Of a stretch of DNA of 64,000 nucleotides, positions 1 to 10,853 are shown in pieces. The notes beneath the pieces are model-generated. The model saw only the letters and a list, made by a program, of their open reading frames with translations. It was not told the origin of the DNA and made no database searches. The DNA comes from Isotricha intestinalis (lineage: Eukaryota > Ciliophora > Litostomatea > Vestibuliferida > Isotrichidae), in the NCBI GenBank assembly GCA_023807065.1, contig JAJJLU010003475.1:1-64000 (forward strand). Reading direction: 5' to 3'. Numbering within the stretch: position 1 is the stretch's first letter; each line of letters begins with the position of its first letter. A program made the position numbers and the translations under genes.

Positions 1-289
1 TAATTAATATAATTAAAATGATATTTAAATTAATAAAAACATTTTATTTTAGATAAGATTTGTTAATAAAATTAAATATTATTATTATTATATTATATTT
101 AATTTAATTTTTAATTGGGACTATAATAAACATTATTAGATTTTTTAATTTTATTAAATTAATAATATTAAAAATATAAAGATAAAATATTTAATTAATT
201 TTCTTTATTTGTTCATTCTTTTTTATAAAATTTATATATTATTAAATAAAGGATTATTATCTGATAAAAACCCTTCAAGATTATCTTTA
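1..289. other. AT-rich stretch with no recognisable gene
   Basis: Long runs of A and T with stops in all frames. I see no coding frame, RNA gene or repeat unit that can be supported here. The decayed TPR gene on the minus strand fades out at its right edge. Confidence 0.5.
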
Positions 290-1879
290 GTTTTTAAAAG
301 AAAAAATTTGTCTTGGCTATTTTTATTTAATTTTATATAAATAACACTTAACATACAAAAATTAGCTGAATATCTATAAATTATTTCTTAAGTTACATAA
401 TTAATTTTTTTCTTTTAAAACAACATCTATCATAGAACTTAAAATTTCTACAGTTTCTTTATATTGTTTTAAACTTAAATAAACAGAAGTAATTTATATT
501 GCAATTAAAGTACTTCATCATGATTTTATCCATAGAAATTAAAATTTAATTTTAAAGCTTTTTTATAATAAATTAATGCATCCTATATGTTTATTATTTT
601 ATTTATATATTACTTCTAAATTTTCAAATTAATCTGAATTTAATTTATGAACTGTAGCATTTACTAATATTCCTTCAGTCTGTGATAATCCCTTTTTAAA
701 ATATTTTTCTTTTCTTTTTTTCTTTTCTAATTCTAAAAATTAATTATCTTTTTTTCTAAAGTTTTTTCATCTAAATTATCTAAAATGTAATTATTATTAT
801 TCTTTTTTCACTATTATTGATAATAACATTATTATTATTTTGCTCCAAATTATTTATAATGTCTTTATTTTCTTCTACATTATTATTTATATTATTTTCA
901 TAAATTTTATTATTTTTATTATTATCACTAATAATACTACTATTATTATTTAAATGATTTAAATTAATATTATTATCATTATTATTATTAAAATAGTTAT
1001 TATTAGAATTAATATTATTATCTATATTAGTATTATAAATTATATTAAATTAATTATTCATTGAATTATTTTTTATAATATTATTTCTTAATATTATTTT
1101 TTTCCTCATTTTTATTGTTGATTTTATTTTTATTATTATTAATTTTTATATTATTCTCATTATTATTATTTATATTATTTTTATTAATGCTATTATTATA
1201 ATTATTATTATTATTTAATTGATTATAACTATTATGATTAATAATTTTATTGTTTATATTATCGTTGTTATTTTGAATTTCAATTTCATCATTATTATTT
1301 AAAGCAATTTTATCTTTACTAAAAGAGGATTCTTCATCAATATAATGATTACCTAAATGTTCTAAAGAATCTTAATTTATATTATTATTGTTTTCATTAT
1401 TGTTATCTTTTATATTTTCATCATCATTAATTTTTTCTTTTTTATTACTTTTTTGTCCATCATTTTCTTCTTTCATTGCTATAGCATTTTCTATTTGCTT
1501 TATGGATTTTATTTATTATTTCTTTATTTTCTGGATAAAAAATTTCCACAAATTCTATATTATTATTATTAGATTAAGGACGTTCTTCGCAACAAAAAGA
1601 AGAACCTGGTTATTCATTTGTATATAAAGTAGTAAATATTTGGTTTTGTAATTGATTATTATTTTGATTATTGTTATCATTATTATTATTTTGATTATTA
1701 TTATTTATTTTATTTATATTAATATTTTTATTATTGTTAATATCTTTATTTATATTATCTTTTGTATTACTATTGATTTGATTATTATTTTGTTCCTTAT
1801 ATATCATATAAAATATATTGAAAATTTTTAAATTAATGGATTTAATATTATTTATATATAATAAAAAATATGAATTCAT
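290..1879 (-). pseudogene. Decayed TPR / asparagine-rich protein gene
   Basis: Read on the minus strand, this begins with an 89-codon frame (ATG at 1879) that ends in an asparagine-rich tract. Coding-like sequence then continues far past the first TAA, with frame changes. Recognisable pieces follow: SLEHLGNHYIDEESSFS, then KGLSQTEGILVNATVHKLNS, and near 460-570 a tetratricopeptide-like pair (DALIYYKKALKLNFNFYG, NHDEVL, and in another frame TSVYLSLKQYKETVEILSS). This arrangement resembles kinesin-light-chain-type TPR proteins (inference from the G-x-NHDEV and YLSLKQYKE signatures). Many in-frame TAA/TAG codons interrupt it, often between residues where Gln fits, together with several 1-2 base frame changes. 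I read it as a pseudogene; a divergent code or sequencing indels are less likely alternatives. Confidence 0.6.
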
Positions 1880-1995
1880 TCTTTTATTTTTTGAAAAAAT
1901 GTTTAATAATTTATCTCTTTTTCATTATAGTAGAAAGATGTTCACAAAGAAATTAGAAAATTAATTTATATATTTAAAAAAACACAAAATTTAAT

Positions 1996-3150
1996 ATGAA
2001 TTATTTTAATACAATGAGAATTAATAATAAAGTTAATGAAAATATAAAAAGAATTAGAAAAGAAATAAGAGATAAATAGTAAACAAAATAATGAAAAGTT
2101 AAAACGTGAGAGATTTAATCTTTAAATGAAAATAAAAGAGAAGGAAGAGGTGTAACACAAATAAAATTATTTGATGAATCAGATGAAAATAAAAATATTG
2201 GATTAATGGTAAAAGATATTAAAATTAATGAAGAATTTTTTGATATAATGAGAACCTTCTTTAAAACTATAAGAATGATAGAAAATAAAAAAATTAAATT
2301 ATATATTGATACTCAAGATAAAAGTATTTCAATAATTAATTTCAGTAAAGCACCAACAAAAAAAAAATATTCAAGTAATATTCCATTAATTTTATTTCAT
2401 AATATGTGTTTAATTTATAATCATCCTTGTTATTTAGAAAAAATTTATGTTAAATCTGAAAATATAGAATTATTTATGAAAATACTTGATATTATTTTTG
2501 GTTAAAATGAAATTTTTTTTAATAATCAAAGAATAATTATTAATCTTTTAGGTTTATGGAATTTTAATTTTCCTTCTTTTGATTTTGGAAAAAATAGTAA
2601 TTACAAGTTTCATTTTTATATTATTTACATGAAAAAATATTCTTTTATCTTTTTAAAATATTCTAATTTTAAATATTTCAATTAATAGAAAATTAGAAGA
2701 AACTGAAAAATCCAAAAACTAATATTGTTTTAATAAAAGACACATTTTCTGAATTTGAAGAAAATCTTAATAATATAACAACTTCAAATTTCAACAGAAT
2801 TTAGAGATTTTAATTCAGAAAAAAATATGTTTATATCAAAAAATATATTAACAGTAAACAATTATGAATAACAATATTATTTTTTTTGTTTTTTAAACAT
2901 TTTTATTTTGTTTATCAATATAATTTATTAGATTCACATATTTAAATTTTGATTTTTATTATTTTTATATATATATTGAAGTGAATAGGACAAATATTAA
3001 AAGCGAAAACTTTATATTATACAGAATTTATATAATTGAAAATTAATTAATTTATAAAAAGAAGAAGAAATAAAGGAAATTTCATTTAAAAAAATAATAA
3101 ATCAGTGAATTTAAAAGAAATTTAATTATGAAGAATAAAAAGAAATGATT
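1996..3150 (+). pseudogene. Decayed gene of unknown function
   Basis: Coding-like text runs from an ATG at 1996 (MNYFNTMRINNKVNENIKR) through a TAG-TAA pair and one or two frame changes into an open stretch from about 2136. That stretch includes the 99-codon frame at 2206-2505 (KIKLYIDTQDKSISIINFSK, LFHNMCLIYNHPCYLEKIYV). After the TAA at 2503 the frame continues as NEIFFNNQRIIINLLGLWNF. Later pieces read TNIVLIKDTFSEFEENLNNI and EFRDFNSEKNMFISKNILTV. A GT-AG pair (GTTAAAATG to CTTTTAG, about 52 nt) could be a true intron after DIIFG, but it does not repair the other breaks. I do not recognise the family. The lack of one continuous frame, even with introns, is why I call it broken. Confidence 0.5.
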
Positions 3151-3302
3151 TAAAAAAATGAAAAAAAAAATAAATATTCAAAATATTTGATTATTATTTT
3201 ATTTTTAAATCATTTTAATAACTATTACTTTTTATTTTGCTTATAAAATTAATTTAAATTAATTTATAATGAAATTACTCAAATATTGTTTTTAAATATA
3301 AA

Positions 3303-4127
3303 TCATTCATTTATAAGCATATTATTCTTATAATAATCAAGACTGCCTTCAAGAATTTTTTTAATTTCAATTAAATTAACAGTAATATCATTTTCCTTTG
3401 TATAAGAATTTTTAATATTATTTTCTTCTTTAATGATTTCTATAATTTTTTCATTTGTTTTATTTTTAAAAATTGAATAATGTTTGGTATTAATAGTAAA
3501 ATAATAAGTTTTTTGAAATTTATTATTTCTTTGAGTTATATACTTATTATCACTTTCAAGTAATAATTTTTTAATTTCTTCTAAATTCTAAAAATATTAT
3601 ATAAATAAATTTACTTTTTGATTTATTTGATCTAAATCTACATTATTTGAACTTGGAGAAGTATTATTTGATTTATCTTCTTTTTGATTTTTTATTTTAT
3701 TTTCTTTTATTTGTTCTCTTTTATTATTTATAATATTATTTTTTTTTTTAACTTCTCTTTTTTGTTTATTTCCTAAAAATTGATTGTTTATAAAAGGATT
3801 AAAATTAATGTTCTTTGTATCATTATTATTATTTTTTATTTTTGAATTTAATTCAATATATTCTTTATTTAATGAATAATCTGTAAAAATTTTCCTTGGA
3901 TTAAAATAATTTAATTGTCCTCTTTTATTTTCTGAACTTTTAATTAATTTTTCTAAACTTAAACGATAATTTGGTTTTAATAAATTATAATAATAACGAT
4001 TAGTTTTTAAATTATTATTTTCTTTATGAATTTCATTTTGTTTTCTTATTAATATTCCTTCAACAGAAACTTGAATTTTTGAAATTTTTTCGAAATTTAT
4101 TGTTTTATGTGAGTCTTTATTGTTCAT
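3303..4127 (-). CDS. Unknown lysine/asparagine-rich protein, two exons
   Basis: Exon 1 (4127-3615, 171 codons) joins exon 2 (3587-3303, 94 codons plus TGA) across a 27-nt GT-AG intron in phase 0, giving about 265 residues. Without splicing the frame would stop five codons into the intron at TAA, while the next 94 codons stay open, which supports the junction. The N-terminal half contains SKIQVSVEGILIRKQN and YYYNLLKPNYRLSLEKLIK. The middle is low-complexity N/K. Exon 2 is charged (TYYFTINTKHYSIF, IEIKKILEGSLDYYKNNM). I recognise no domain. The SLEKLI / SLNKEYIEL stretch slightly resembles ciliary microtubule-associated proteins, but this is too weak to name. Confidence 0.65.
3588..3614 (-). 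other. 27-nt spliceosomal intron
   Basis: On the minus strand it starts GTAAATTT and ends TTTTTAG. Removing it restores an open frame of 94 further codons. The size is like the very short introns of ciliates. It contains in-frame TAA and TAG, so retained copies would be stopped early. Confidence 0.7.
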
Positions 4128-4732
4128 TTTTATTTTTTTAATTAATTAATTAATTTTTATTATATAAAACCTTTTTTCATTTACATATTCATTTATTATC
4201 TGTTTTAAAAGCAAAAATAAATAAAGAAAATACATTTAACTTTTTTTTCACCTTTAAAATTGATTTTAATTTTTTTATATAAATATGTATTTATTTATTT
4301 TAATTTGAAATAAGAAACAACAATTAAAAAAGAAATAAATTTTAAAACCTTTTATTACTTAAAAATTGATTGTATGATTATATTTTATTTATTAACTACT
4401 CTTAATCAATAAAAAAGTTGATTAATGAAAATTTTATCATTATCATAATTTCTCCTATATAATACTATAAATAGTATAATTTACTTAATTAATAAATCAA
4501 TTTGTTTAGATAATAAAATTAATTATAAAACTATTCTTTTTGAGAAAAAATTGAATATTAAATATAAATGATTTTTTTATTTTTATTATAATATAATAAA
4601 ATATTGAATTTATTTTTTTATTTTTAAAAAATTGAATATGTAATTATCATTATTAAATTAAATAACTATTATTTTATAATTAACAATAAATAATTTTATT
4701 TTTAATTAACTCATAAAATAATTTTAATTAAA
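4128..4732. other. Intergenic AT-rich region, divergent promoter space
   Basis: 605 bp lie between the start of the two-exon unknown gene and the start of the EF-hand gene, which point away from each other, so both promoters should be here. I see no gene. A small perfect palindrome (ATACTA, 4-base loop, TAGTAT, around 4462-4477) is the only structure, and it is within what such composition produces by chance. Confidence 0.4.
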
Positions 4733-4999
4733 ATGTCACAAAAGGAAAAAGAAAAAATAAAAGTGTTGTTTGATAAATATGATGAAAATAAAAATGGTGT
4801 TCTTGAGAAAACTGAGTTTGTAAAAGTATTTAGAGATTTAATTAAATCATTAGGAGAAGATATGACAAAAGAAGAAATAGATAATATTGCAGAAGATGCT
4901 ATTTCAAATTTTGATTTAAATCAAAATGGAATAATAGAATTTGATGAATTTTGCCAATTAATTTCTTTTTTAAAAAATGAGAAAGGTTTATCTTTATAA
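4733..4999 (+). CDS. Small two-EF-hand calcium-binding protein
   Basis: An 88-residue protein with two canonical EF-hand loops: residues 17-28 (DENKNGVLEKTE) and 61-72 (DLNQNGIIEFDE). Each has D at position 1, G at position 6, I or L at position 8 and E at position 12, so both should bind Ca2+. It has no signal peptide or membrane segment and is probably a cytosolic calcium sensor or one-lobe calmodulin/centrin-like adaptor. It has half the EF-hands of calmodulin (about 148 residues). The start at the first ATG follows an in-frame stop and an A-rich leader. Confidence 0.85.
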   Translation: MSQKEKEKIKVLFDKYDENKNGVLEKTEFVKVFRDLIKSLGEDMTKEEIDNIAEDAISNFDLNQNGIIEFDEFCQLISFLKNEKGLSL

Positions 5000-5527
5000 A
5001 TATAAATAATTAATAAAAAATGAAAAAAATAAATAAGTTTAAAAATTTAAATTAATATTTAATAAAAATTACAAGAAAAAAATGTTAATAATTTCTCAAA
5101 AGAACTTATAATAATTATTTATTATCCGAAAAAGATGATTAGAAATTAATAATATTTTTTTGAAAATCATTGTCTTTAAAAATTTAAGGATTATAAGTAT
5201 TAAAATAATTCTCACCTTAAGAATATCTTTACTAAAAAAAATTAAAAAAATAATCTTATCACTTTCTACGTTAAAGTTATTTAAATTTTTAACAAATCAC
5301 CATTTAAGTTATTAATTTCTTTTTTTTTATAAAATTAAAATAATTTCAGATATAAATAAAATATAACAGAAAATATTTTATTTATAATGAATGCTTATTT
5401 AAAGATAAATAATATTTTTATCACAATTGAATTTATATTTAACTAATAATATATTTTCTATAAAAAACAAATACAAAATAAAATTAAAAAAGATATTAAA
5501 TATTATCAAATCAATAAATAAATACAA
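5000..5527. other. Convergent intergenic AT-rich region
   Basis: 528 bp lie between the ends of two convergent genes. No open frame of note, RNA gene or repeat can be supported. The region is AT-rich with many A-runs. Confidence 0.4.
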
Positions 5528-6343
5528 TTACTTTCTTTTTTCCATTTCAAATTTTCTATAATTTCTTAAATTAGCTTTCCAATGAATTAAATCAGCATTA
5601 ATAAAATTTTCTCTAAAAGTATTAAAATTTTTATCATAATAATCATCATCATATTTAGATAAAGAATTTAATCCGCTTGGAAATCTTAAAGTAGAATCAA
5701 GATCATAATCAAAAATTTTTTTATTAATTGTTTCTCCATTTTCCATTTCAATTTTATTATATCTTACAGTTAAAGGATGACTAATATTATTATTTAATTT
5801 CTTTAAATTTATTTTAGATTGTTTTAAAAGAGGAGGTAAAAGTTTATTTAAAAACTCTAAATTTTGAGTTGTTTTAGAATTAACCAAATTTTTCCAAGGA
5901 GGAAGTTTATTTTGAAAAGAATTATTAATATTATTATTATTTCTTAAGGTTGTTGCGAATTGAAATTGGAATTTATCTTTTTGTTCTGTTGATTTATTAT
6001 GTAAAAAATGATATAATTCTTCTAAATTTTTTTTTTTATTTATATTTTTTATTTTATATTTTTTCTTTTTGTATTTTTCTAAATCTTCATTATAAAAATG
6101 AGGAGGTGAGAGACTTTTATTTTTAATAAATATTTTATGGTTTATCTTTGGATAAATTCTTAGTTTGTGATACCAATCTAATTGACTTTGTTTGATAAAA
6201 TAACTACTTTTTAACATATAATTAAAAAAAGTAGTTGAATTTTTTTCATCTTTAATTTCTTTATTTAATGATTTATTAGGAGAATTATGAACAGATTTTG
6301 ATTTTTTTAAACTTAATGGTATTTTAACTTTAAAATCTTTCAT
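5528..6343 (-). CDS. Unknown basic protein, 271 aa
   Basis: The protein is rich in K and N, with no signal peptide or membrane segment. Features are short proline-bearing motifs (NKSLSPPHFYNEDLEKY, QNKLPPWKNLVNSK, LNKLLPPLLKQSK) and an aromatic C-terminal part (INADLIHWKANLRNYRKFEM). The codon pattern matches the intact neighbours and the frame is clean from ATG to TAA, so I take it as a real gene. I recognise no family. The short Pro/Trp motifs could suggest a cytoskeletal or axonemal filament protein, but that is a guess. Confidence 0.6.
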   Translation of the reverse strand: MKDFKVKIPLSLKKSKSVHNSPNKSLNKEIKDEKNSTTFFNYMLKSSYFIKQSQLDWYHKLRIYPKINHKIFIKNKSLSPPHFYNEDLEKYKKKKYKIKNINKKKNLEELYHFLHNKSTEQKDKFQFQFATTLRNNNNINNSFQNKLPPWKNLVNSKTTQNLEFLNKLLPPLLKQSKINLKKLNNNISHPLTVRYNKIEMENGETINKKIFDYDLDSTLRFPSGLNSLSKYDDDYYDKNFNTFRENFINADLIHWKANLRNYRKFEMEKRK

Positions 6344-6626
6344 AATTAAAAATTAAATAATAAAATAAAACATATTGAACCAAAAAAAATAATAAAAATT
6401 TTTGGTTTAGTTTATATTTAAAACAAATCATTAAAATAATTATAAAATTTCTAATAAAATCATTTAGTTTTTGTTTATTTTTCCTACAAGCAGTTATATT
6501 TATTATTTAATCAAAGAAAGAAACTTTTGTTTGTTCTTTTTATTTAATCTATTTCTTTCCTTGTTTTAAACTTTTTTCAGATTTAGGAAATAATGCATTT
6601 GTATAAAAAGATGATTCATTAATAAA

Positions 6627-7100
6627 ATGGAAAATAACGATAAGATTAAATCTAAATAACTAATAATGGAAAATATAAAATTATTAGAAATTAAAAGATA
6701 ATTTAGGTTATACCAGACAATCGGTCAATTTTTTATTAATTATTAATTCAATATATCAATAAATCAAAATAACTTAGAACAATAGAATTGTAAAAAAATG
6801 AAGAATTTATTGTGAATAATTCAAAATAAATAATTAAATATCTATTTTCTCATTTCCATAAGAAATAAAATTAGATTAAAATAATATCTTCATATTCTTT
6901 AAGCATATCTTCGTTTTATTAATTTGATTAAAATTCCAAAACCATAACCACCATACCAGACAATTAAAATCTAATCATTTTTTTCAAATGAAAGGCAATT
7001 TTTTTTACTCAAAAAGAAATCACTTACTTCTCTAATAATTTTATCATTCTAAAATTTAATGACCATATTATAACCATTGCATTCATTAAGTGTTATTATG
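6627..7100. pseudogene. Decayed coding remnants on both strands
   Basis: On the plus strand an ATG at 6627 opens MENNDKIKSK, a TAA, LIMENIKLLEIKR, a TAA, FRLYQTIGQFFINY, a TAA, and FNISINQNNLEQ. On the minus strand, about 7095-6900, a longer piece reads NECNGYNMVIKF, a TAG, NDKIIREVSDFF, SFEKND, a TAG, then ILIVWYGGYGFGILIKLIK. GGYGFG followed by a hydrophobic helix recalls motif 3 of class II aminoacyl-tRNA synthetases, but the expected arginine is not seen, so this is only a hint. Neither frame is intact. A 12-bp element (ATACCAGACAAT) occurs twice here, near 6710 and 6952. Confidence 0.4.
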
Positions 7101-7283
7101 AACATTTAAAGTACTTGTATTAATATTATTTTCATTTTGAAAAAGTTATATCTTCAGAAATTTAAGCGATAGAAAATATTATACTAAAAAAAACAAATAA
7201 AATAATTAATATTTCCTTAACCGAAATAAAAAAAAATGAATAAAAAAAAAATAAAAAAAAAAAACTAAGAAAAAAAAAAAAAA

Positions 7284-9191
7284 ATGAAAACAACCCAAAG
7301 TAAAACTCCAAAAGAAGAAAGTAAGAAGAAAAAAATATTAAAAAAGAAAAAGAAAATAAGACCAAATCCAAATATGACCCTTCAAGAACTTCAATCAACA
7401 TTAATAAACTCAATAAACGACAATTACATCTTAACACAAGCAAAAAAAACTGAAACAATTCCTTTTGACACATACGCTGATTTCATAACAACATCAATGA
7501 AAAAATATCAATTACAAGCACCAATTCCAAAAGACGATGAAAACGAAGAAAAAAAGGTAATAGAATACGATCCAAAATATATAACATTAGAAGATAAAAA
7601 TACAATAAAAAAAATACATGATTTTAATGCTTCTTTTATTTCAAAATACACTCCAATAGAAAGTGATTCAAATTTAAAAGTAAATATAAATACAATTGAT
7701 TATCAAAGTCCTTTTCAAAGTATTTCAATAATAAGAGGAAATAATGAAATTTTCGATGAAATAAGTAAAGATTTTTTAATGAGACAAAAGCAAACATTTG
7801 ATAATTCAATAAAAGCTTTTGAAGGATATACAATGAAATACAAAACAAAAATGCCTAAAATAAGAGTAGCTAAAATTCCTGCTAAAATACAATTTGATAT
7901 TCCCGTTGTTGATATGACAATTGAGAAAAAGAAAAGAGATGAAGAAGTTTTACCACCAATTCCAGGACAAGGCCATTTGAAATTATTTGCTTATTATAGA
8001 TATCCTAATAGGAATTTCCCAGAAGGAAGAGAACAATTTTCTCTTGAAATGAGAGGAGGTGATATTATTTTATGCGGTGGAATAAGTAGTCAAATGAAAC
8101 AAATGGTAATATGGGATTTAAATGTAGAACAATTAAAATGGACTAAAATTCATACTGAAAATATAACAAATTGTAGATATGGTCATACAGGTATAATCTT
8201 TCAAAATAAAATATTCTTATTCGGTGGAAGAACTAAATTTCAAAATACATCATTATCAACAGGATTTGAATTATATTCTTTTATAGATAATATGTATTCA
8301 ACACCTTCAATCGCAGGAAAATCACCTGAATTAAGAAGAAATCATATAGCAGAATTAATAGGAGGTCAAATGATGATTCATGGAGGAGTGAATGATAATA
8401 ATGAAATATTAAATGATGTATATTTACTAAATTTAAACCCTTTAAAATGGAATGTAGTTTCTATAAGTCCTTTTACACCAGGACCTAAATTATATGGTCA
8501 TGCTTCTTCTTTAGTTATTCCAAGAGATACAGTTCAAAATCAAAGATTTACTATTTATAAATATCCTGATAATGATAATAAGAAATTAAATCAAACTAAA
8601 ATTAAAGAAAGAGGATTATATATTTTTGGAGGGAAATGTAAAGACGAAGGAGGAATTTCTAATCAATTATGGATTTTAATTATGGGACAAAAGCCTTTAG
8701 AATGGGTTCAACCTGAAACAAAAGGAAAAATGCCTTCTCCTAGATATTATCATTCTATGAATTATTATGAAAAAGGAAATTTCCTTGTTGTTCATGGAGG
8801 AAGAAATGATGATGTTAGTGAAAGCTTTTCTTTAAATGATACTTTTATTTTTGATTTAGAAAATTTTGAATGGATGAAAGTTGAGTTGTATTCTCAATTA
8901 GATGGTTTTAAAGTTCTTCATCGATGTGGTCATAGTTCTATTATTTATTCTAATAAATTAATCGTTGTTGGAGGAATGAATAGTCATAATTATTTAGGAA
9001 GTAGTTTACTTATTATTAATTTAGATTTTTATTATTCTTCTAATGTTAAAAGCGGTGAAGAATTTATGATTGATCAATTAAAAGATAATAAAGATAGTGA
9101 AAGTAAAAAAAAAGTTAATGAGTTAAATAAAACTTTATATAAAAATCAATTAGGGATTGTTACTTCTATTGATTTACCTCCTATTCAATGA
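7284..9191 (+). CDS. Kelch-repeat beta-propeller protein
   Basis: A 635-residue protein. A lysine-rich N-terminus (about 1-35) and a 200-residue helical/extended region precede a kelch propeller from about residue 255 to 600. Repeat signatures are visible: GGDIILCGGIS, NKIFLFGGRT, GGQMMIHGGVNDNNE, GLYIFGGKCKDEGG, NFLVVHGGRNDD and NKLIVVGGMNS, each followed by a W or a Y/D-bearing strand. Kelch propellers bind partner proteins; here no enzymatic or BTB domain is attached. The frame ends with TGA. The start is preceded by a long A-run at 7250-7283, and the first ATG fits the lysine-rich start. The exact partner is unknown. Confidence 0.85.
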   Translation: MKTTQSKTPKEESKKKKILKKKKKIRPNPNMTLQELQSTLINSINDNYILTQAKKTETIPFDTYADFITTSMKKYQLQAPIPKDDENEEKKVIEYDPKYITLEDKNTIKKIHDFNASFISKYTPIESDSNLKVNINTIDYQSPFQSISIIRGNNEIFDEISKDFLMRQKQTFDNSIKAFEGYTMKYKTKMPKIRVAKIPAKIQFDIPVVDMTIEKKKRDEEVLPPIPGQGHLKLFAYYRYPNRNFPEGREQFSLEMRGGDIILCGGISSQMKQMVIWDLNVEQLKWTKIHTENITNCRYGHTGIIFQNKIFLFGGRTKFQNTSLSTGFELYSFIDNMYSTPSIAGKSPELRRNHIAELIGGQMMIHGGVNDNNEILNDVYLLNLNPLKWNVVSISPFTPGPKLYGHASSLVIPRDTVQNQRFTIYKYPDNDNKKLNQTKIKERGLYIFGGKCKDEGGISNQLWILIMGQKPLEWVQPETKGKMPSPRYYHSMNYYEKGNFLVVHGGRNDDVSESFSLNDTFIFDLENFEWMKVELYSQLDGFKVLHRCGHSSIIYSNKLIVVGGMNSHNYLGSSLLIINLDFYYSSNVKSGEEFMIDQLKDNKDSESKKKVNELNKTLYKNQLGIVTSIDLPPIQ

Positions 9192-9730
9192 TATTTATTT
9201 TTTTTTTATATTTATTTGATATGATAGTAAATAAAGATTTTTAATTTTTTTTTCTTTTTTTTATAAGAAGAATTAAAGATATTTAAATATTGTATTTATT
9301 TATATTATCATTTATTTTGAAAGTTTAATATCTTTATAAGTCATTTTTCACTTAATTCTTTAATATTGAAAATTGTTTTGGAAGAGAATAAATAAATTTA
9401 AGAATCAATTTAAATTAAATTAATATTTACAAGGAAAAAATAATGATTGGTCTAATTCCAATGAATATATTTATAAAAAGAAAAGAGGAAATTAATGTAA
9501 AATTTAAAAATAATTTCCAAAAAAGAAAATAAAAAACTAAAAGAAGAAAAACTTATTATCCCTTTTATAATTATAAAAGAACAAAACAATTAATACTATT
9601 CAATTATAATTATATATAACATTAATATATATATTATGAAAATATTATAAAAAAGTTTTTATTTTTTAAATGCTTAAAATAGCATTATTTTAATAAAAAA
9701 CAATTAAAATATATTTAAAAATTAAAGAAA
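9192..9730. other. Intergenic AT-rich region
   Basis: 539 bp between the kelch gene and the CCCH gene, both on the plus strand. No gene, RNA or repeat is supported; T-rich just after the kelch stop and A-rich just before the next start. Confidence 0.4.
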
Positions 9731-10234
9731 ATGTTTCTTCAAAATTCTCATGATAATAATAGAATAAAAGAAGAAAATTTAAAAAAGAAAAATATAAAAA
9801 ATCAAAAAAAAAAATTATCAAAAGCAATAATGGAAGAAGAGAAAAAAAAAGATCCAAAATATAAAACAGAATTATGTAAAACATATAGTGAAACAGGAGA
9901 ATGTCCTTATGGAAGAAAATGTAGATTTGCTCATGGCAAAGAAGAACTTTTTTTAAAAGACAATGGAATAAATTATAAAAAAATTGAATGTAAATCTTTT
10001 TCTGAATTAGGATTTTGTACTTATGGTTCTAGATGTAGTTTTAAACATGATGAAAGAAAAATTAATAATTTTAAATTGCCTTTTTATTATGTTAAATTAT
10101 TTATTTTTCATAATTTAAAACCAATGAAAAATCGACTTCGAATTTTTGAAGAAATAATAAATAATAATGATAAAGATATTAATAAAAAAAAAATTTATAG
10201 TTCTTCAACAAGTGAAATTAGCATTGATGAATAA
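9731..10234 (+). CDS. Tandem CCCH zinc-finger RNA-binding protein (TTP type)
   Basis: A 167-residue protein with two C-x8-C-x5-C-x3-H fingers at residues 49-68 and 87-106. The gap from the last His of finger 1 to the first Cys of finger 2 is 18 residues, as in tristetraprolin-family proteins. Finger 1 has the family lead-in YKTEL directly before it; finger 2 has YKKIE. Members of this family bind AU-rich elements in 3' UTRs and recruit mRNA decay factors. The N-terminus is lysine-rich, and the C-terminus ends in a serine-rich SSSTSEISIDE that could be phosphorylated. In so A+T-rich a transcriptome its target choice would be interesting. The family call is firm; the targets are inference. Confidence 0.9.
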   Translation: MFLQNSHDNNRIKEENLKKKNIKNQKKKLSKAIMEEEKKKDPKYKTELCKTYSETGECPYGRKCRFAHGKEELFLKDNGINYKKIECKSFSELGFCTYGSRCSFKHDERKINNFKLPFYYVKLFIFHNLKPMKNRLRIFEEIINNNDKDINKKKIYSSSTSEISIDE

Positions 10235-10853
10235 TAATTTTAATAATAATTTCAGTTATATATTGATATTTATTTGTATATAAAAGATTTAATTTAATGT
10301 TATTGATTAATCAAATATTATTTATTTTTTTCCTTTTAAAAGGAATAATTTGTAAATCAGTGATATAGAATATTTTGTATGATTAATTTTTTCCATTTAT
10401 TTTTATTCTTAGTAATACATATGAATCAAGGTATTTCTAGAAAATTATTATTTTATATGAATTTTTAATTTATTAAATTATCTAATGATTAATTTTTTAG
10501 ACAAACTTTATTAATTTTATTTATATTCTATATAAATATATTTATTGGTTAAAAATTATAGAAATTTAAAAAAATAAAATAATTCTTATTTTTTATTAAA
10601 AATACTATTTTTAATATTATGTCAAAATAAATAATGTTTTAAATTTTAAAAAATTTAAATTTTTAAAAGATAATCAAGTTTAAAGAATTAAAATAGTGAA
10701 AAAATAAAACTATATTAATTATATAATACTTATCTTAATAAAAACATTTATTCAATGATTTATATTCAATAAATTTATTTCATTTTTTTTTTTAAATTAT
10801 TATCCATTTTAAATATTAATTAAACCTAATAATATATTATAAAAAATAAAAAA
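10235..10853. other. Intergenic AT-rich region
   Basis: 619 bp between two plus-strand genes. Stops are dense in all frames. No RNA gene or repeat family is recognised. Confidence 0.4.

Noticed and set aside
1388..1627. 79-codon plus-strand frame rich in F, S and I
   Set aside because: Antisense to the decayed TPR/Asn-rich gene; the sense strand carries recognisable protein text.
7162..7473. 103-codon minus-strand frame
   Set aside because: Formed by long T-runs opposite the A-rich start of the kelch gene.
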